Source: Rhabdornis inornatus (taxonomy: Eukaryota; Chordata; Aves; Passeriformes; Rhabdornithidae). From it: a stretch of 64,000 nucleotides of DNA. Below the pieces are notes generated by a model. That model did no database searches and was not told the origin of the DNA. It saw only the letters and a list, made by a program, of their open reading frames with translations. Positions within the stretch are counted from its first letter, which is position 1. The number at the start of each line of letters is the position of its first letter. Shown here one piece after another: positions 63,876 to 64,000 of the stretch. The stretch is taken from positions 269,884-333,883 of the forward strand of contig VWZS01000654.1 of NCBI GenBank assembly GCA_013397075.1, in the 5' to 3' direction. The position numbers were made by a program, and so were the translations under genes.

Positions 63876-64000
63876 AATGGGATCTCTCACCGTTGCCGGC
63901 TTCACAGCTGCTCACAGAGACGCTGCGATGGATACTTACAAGAAATAATCAGTACACACTCCAAAGTCTAACCAGGGAAATCAGTGCCTGGCTGGGGGAA
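63876..64000 (-). other. CpG cluster at the window edge, possible exon
   Basis: Four CpGs fall within 40 bases (about 63891-63929) in a window where they are rare. On the minus strand, splice-donor-like GTGAGA and GTAAGT sequences occur after 'ccggcaac' and 'atttctt', near 63892 and 63941. No acceptor or reading frame can be established because the window ends. It could be part of a first or untranslated exon of a minus-strand gene, or chance. Confidence 0.2.

Overview
The window looks like an AT-rich, gene-poor piece of a bird nuclear genome, most likely a passerine. The evidence is the repeat content. There are several 5'-truncated CR1 LINE copies, the dominant LINE of birds and reptiles, with the typical ending near ATTCTATG-type octamers. 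There are also several retroviral-type LTRs whose composition I recognise from songbird genomes. I see no operons, ribosome-binding sites, tRNA, rRNA or CRISPR array, and no convincing spliced host gene. The open reading frames present are short and are what chance gives in AT-rich DNA, or they lie inside repeats. The window is best read as intergenic or deep intronic sequence.

Layout. 1-2.9 kb is unique-looking AT-rich DNA with one tripartite hairpin/direct-repeat cluster (about 2.18-2.23 kb). A compact LTR-like segment lies at about 3.03-3.30 kb. A long GC-cored LTR-like element lies at about 5.0-6.28 kb. A T-rich tract with a G-quadruplex pattern (8.2 kb) is followed by a CR1 copy with an internal deletion (8.69-9.12 kb). 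A CpG-bearing island with a 10-bp minisatellite sits at 11.63-11.92 kb. A GC-enriched, decayed coding-like island is at 18.9-19.5 kb. A minus-strand CR1 fragment is at 21.7-22.1 kb, and CR1 tails are at 25.5 and 26.1 kb. A well-delimited solo LTR with an imperfect 5-bp target duplication is at 28.66-29.40 kb. A CAAAA-type tract is at 33.7 kb and an old LTR at 34.9-35.3 kb.

The least expected feature is a degenerate 51-bp tandem repeat at about 37.79-38.09 kb. Its period is exactly 17 codons, and an open 131-codon frame follows its fourth unit. A clean 45-bp duplication lies at 38.5-38.7 kb. The largest element is a minus-strand CR1 (about 43.18-44.63 kb) that keeps part of its reverse-transcriptase coding region, broken by frameshifts. 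From 44.6 kb to the end there is little apart from a CR1 tail (47.9 kb), a few hairpins and simple repeats, and a small CpG cluster at the right edge that could be an exon running off the window.

No genes work together here. The history suggested is repeated insertion and decay of CR1 and LTR elements in a neutral background, plus local tandem duplications. I did not find a new multi-gene system. The 51-bp/17-codon repeat and the 18.9-19.5 kb island are the two places I would look at first. All family assignments rest on reading the sequence, with no database search.
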